This document shows, piece by piece, positions 63,639 through 64,000 of a DNA stretch of 64,000 bases. The stretch is from assembly GCF_035658495.1 (NCBI RefSeq), contig NZ_CP141944.1:1886001-1950000 (forward strand), read 5' to 3'. Below the pieces are notes generated by a model, which was not told where the DNA came from, did not search any database, and saw only the letters and a program-made list of their open reading frames with translations. Position numbers and translations under genes: made by a program. The number at the start of each line of letters is the position of its first letter. Positions within the stretch are counted from its first letter, which is position 1. Source of the stretch: Novosphingobium sp. RL4. GTDB lineage: Bacteria > Pseudomonadota > Alphaproteobacteria > Sphingomonadales > Sphingomonadaceae.

Positions 63639-64000
63639 GTGAGACATTCTAGATTTCATGGCAGAGTCGAATCCGGTGGACGCGCGTGCAACTGGCCGGG
63701 GTGTGAAGAGGCGGGCGAATTCCGTGCGCCGGGCGTGCGCTTGCCCGGTTTTGACGGGCCGGGCGACTATCGCTGGTTCTGTCTCGATCACGTTCGCGAA
63801 TTCAATTCGGGGTACGACTATTTCGACGGCATGAGCGCGGAGGAAATTTTCCGCGCGCAGTCGCCGCTGCATGGCTGGGAAGCGCAGAGCCGTGCGTTCC
63901 GGCCGGATGCCGGCGTGGACGGTACGCCGCGCTGGGCCGACTTTGCCGATCCGCTGGAAGCGATCAGCGGCCGCGCCAAGGCGCACATGCGGCAGCGCCA
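63639..64000 (+). CDS. DnaJ-like (J-domain) protein, 3' partial
   Basis: The open frame continues to the right edge. A GTG start at 63639, just behind GGAAG, gives RHSRFHGRVESGGRACNW, PGCEEAGEFRAPGVRLPGFD, DYRWFCLDHVREFNSGYDYF and DGMSAEEIF. This is the N-terminal region of an alphaproteobacterial J-domain family in which the J domain lies at the C-terminus, here outside the window. The Cys pattern (C..C and C-x-x-H) is conserved in that family. A minus-strand open frame over the same bases (63609-63986) has no homology and was left out. Confidence 0.85.
   Translation, partial: MRHSRFHGRVESGGRACNWPGCEEAGEFRAPGVRLPGFDGPGDYRWFCLDHVREFNSGYDYFDGMSAEEIFRAQSPLHGWEAQSRAFRPDAGVDGTPRWADFADPLEAISGRAKAHMRQR

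Noticed and set aside
63609..63986. 125-residue minus-strand open frame
   Set aside because: The plus strand encodes a recognisable DnaJ-like family here.

Overview
This is 64 kb of GC-rich chromosomal DNA with densely packed, tightly coupled genes (many 1-4 base stop/start overlaps). It looks like an alphaproteobacterium of the Sphingomonadales, most likely Novosphingobium or a close relative. The reasons are the gene neighbourhoods maf / RNase E/G-like / yacG next to infA, bolA facing a DnaJ-like gene, the NodT-type efflux lipoprotein, a TonB-dependent receptor, and a large CoA-based catabolic region. The genus is inferred from style and synteny, not from a marker gene. I see no phage, insertion sequence or CRISPR.

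Region 1 (1-2.6 kb): the end of a sulfate-assimilation operon, cysNC and cysQ. Region 2 (2.6-28.7 kb): an accessory catabolic block with every step type of CoA-linked breakdown: two acyl-CoA synthetases, an acrylyl-CoA-reductase-like MDR enzyme, an SDR, an aldehyde dehydrogenase, two enoyl-CoA hydratases, a fused double acyl-CoA dehydrogenase of FadE34 type, a thiolase, two class III CoA-transferases (one with an odd domain order), two amidohydrolases, a DapB-fold dehydrogenase, an MFS exporter and five regulators (2 TetR, 2 MarR, 1 IclR). The substrate is not evident; a branched, alicyclic, terpenoid or steroid-side-chain acid would fit. Palindromes lie across two of its promoters.

Region 3 (28.7-34.6 kb): a complete tripartite RND efflux pump. 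Region 4 (34.7-45.2 kb): a cellulose operon on the minus strand: a 114-residue leader gene, bcsQ, a fused bcsAB, bcsC, bcsD and bcsZ. The synthase has an intact glycosyltransferase core and PilZ motif, so cellulose output should respond to c-di-GMP. Region 5 (45.4-47.7 kb): tRNA-Phe, yacG, an RNase E/G-like gene, maf and infA.

Region 6 (47.9-57.4 kb): a TonB-dependent receptor with a Gly/Pro-rich insert, uvrC, a secreted M1 aminopeptidase, and a coupled pair made of a CelD-like acetyltransferase and a cupin/JmjC-fold protein. Region 7 (57.5-64 kb): a proton-pumping pyrophosphatase, thiL, nusB, hisD, hisG, bolA, and the start of a divergent DnaJ-like gene cut by the right edge.

Most useful leads: the CoA-transferase/ligase/amidohydrolase operon at 17.3-23.0 kb with its rearranged CoA-transferase and a small cysteine-containing protein; the FadE34-like fusion; two operator-like 14-bp palindromes over promoters; and the Tyr/Gly/Ala-rich linker in BcsC.
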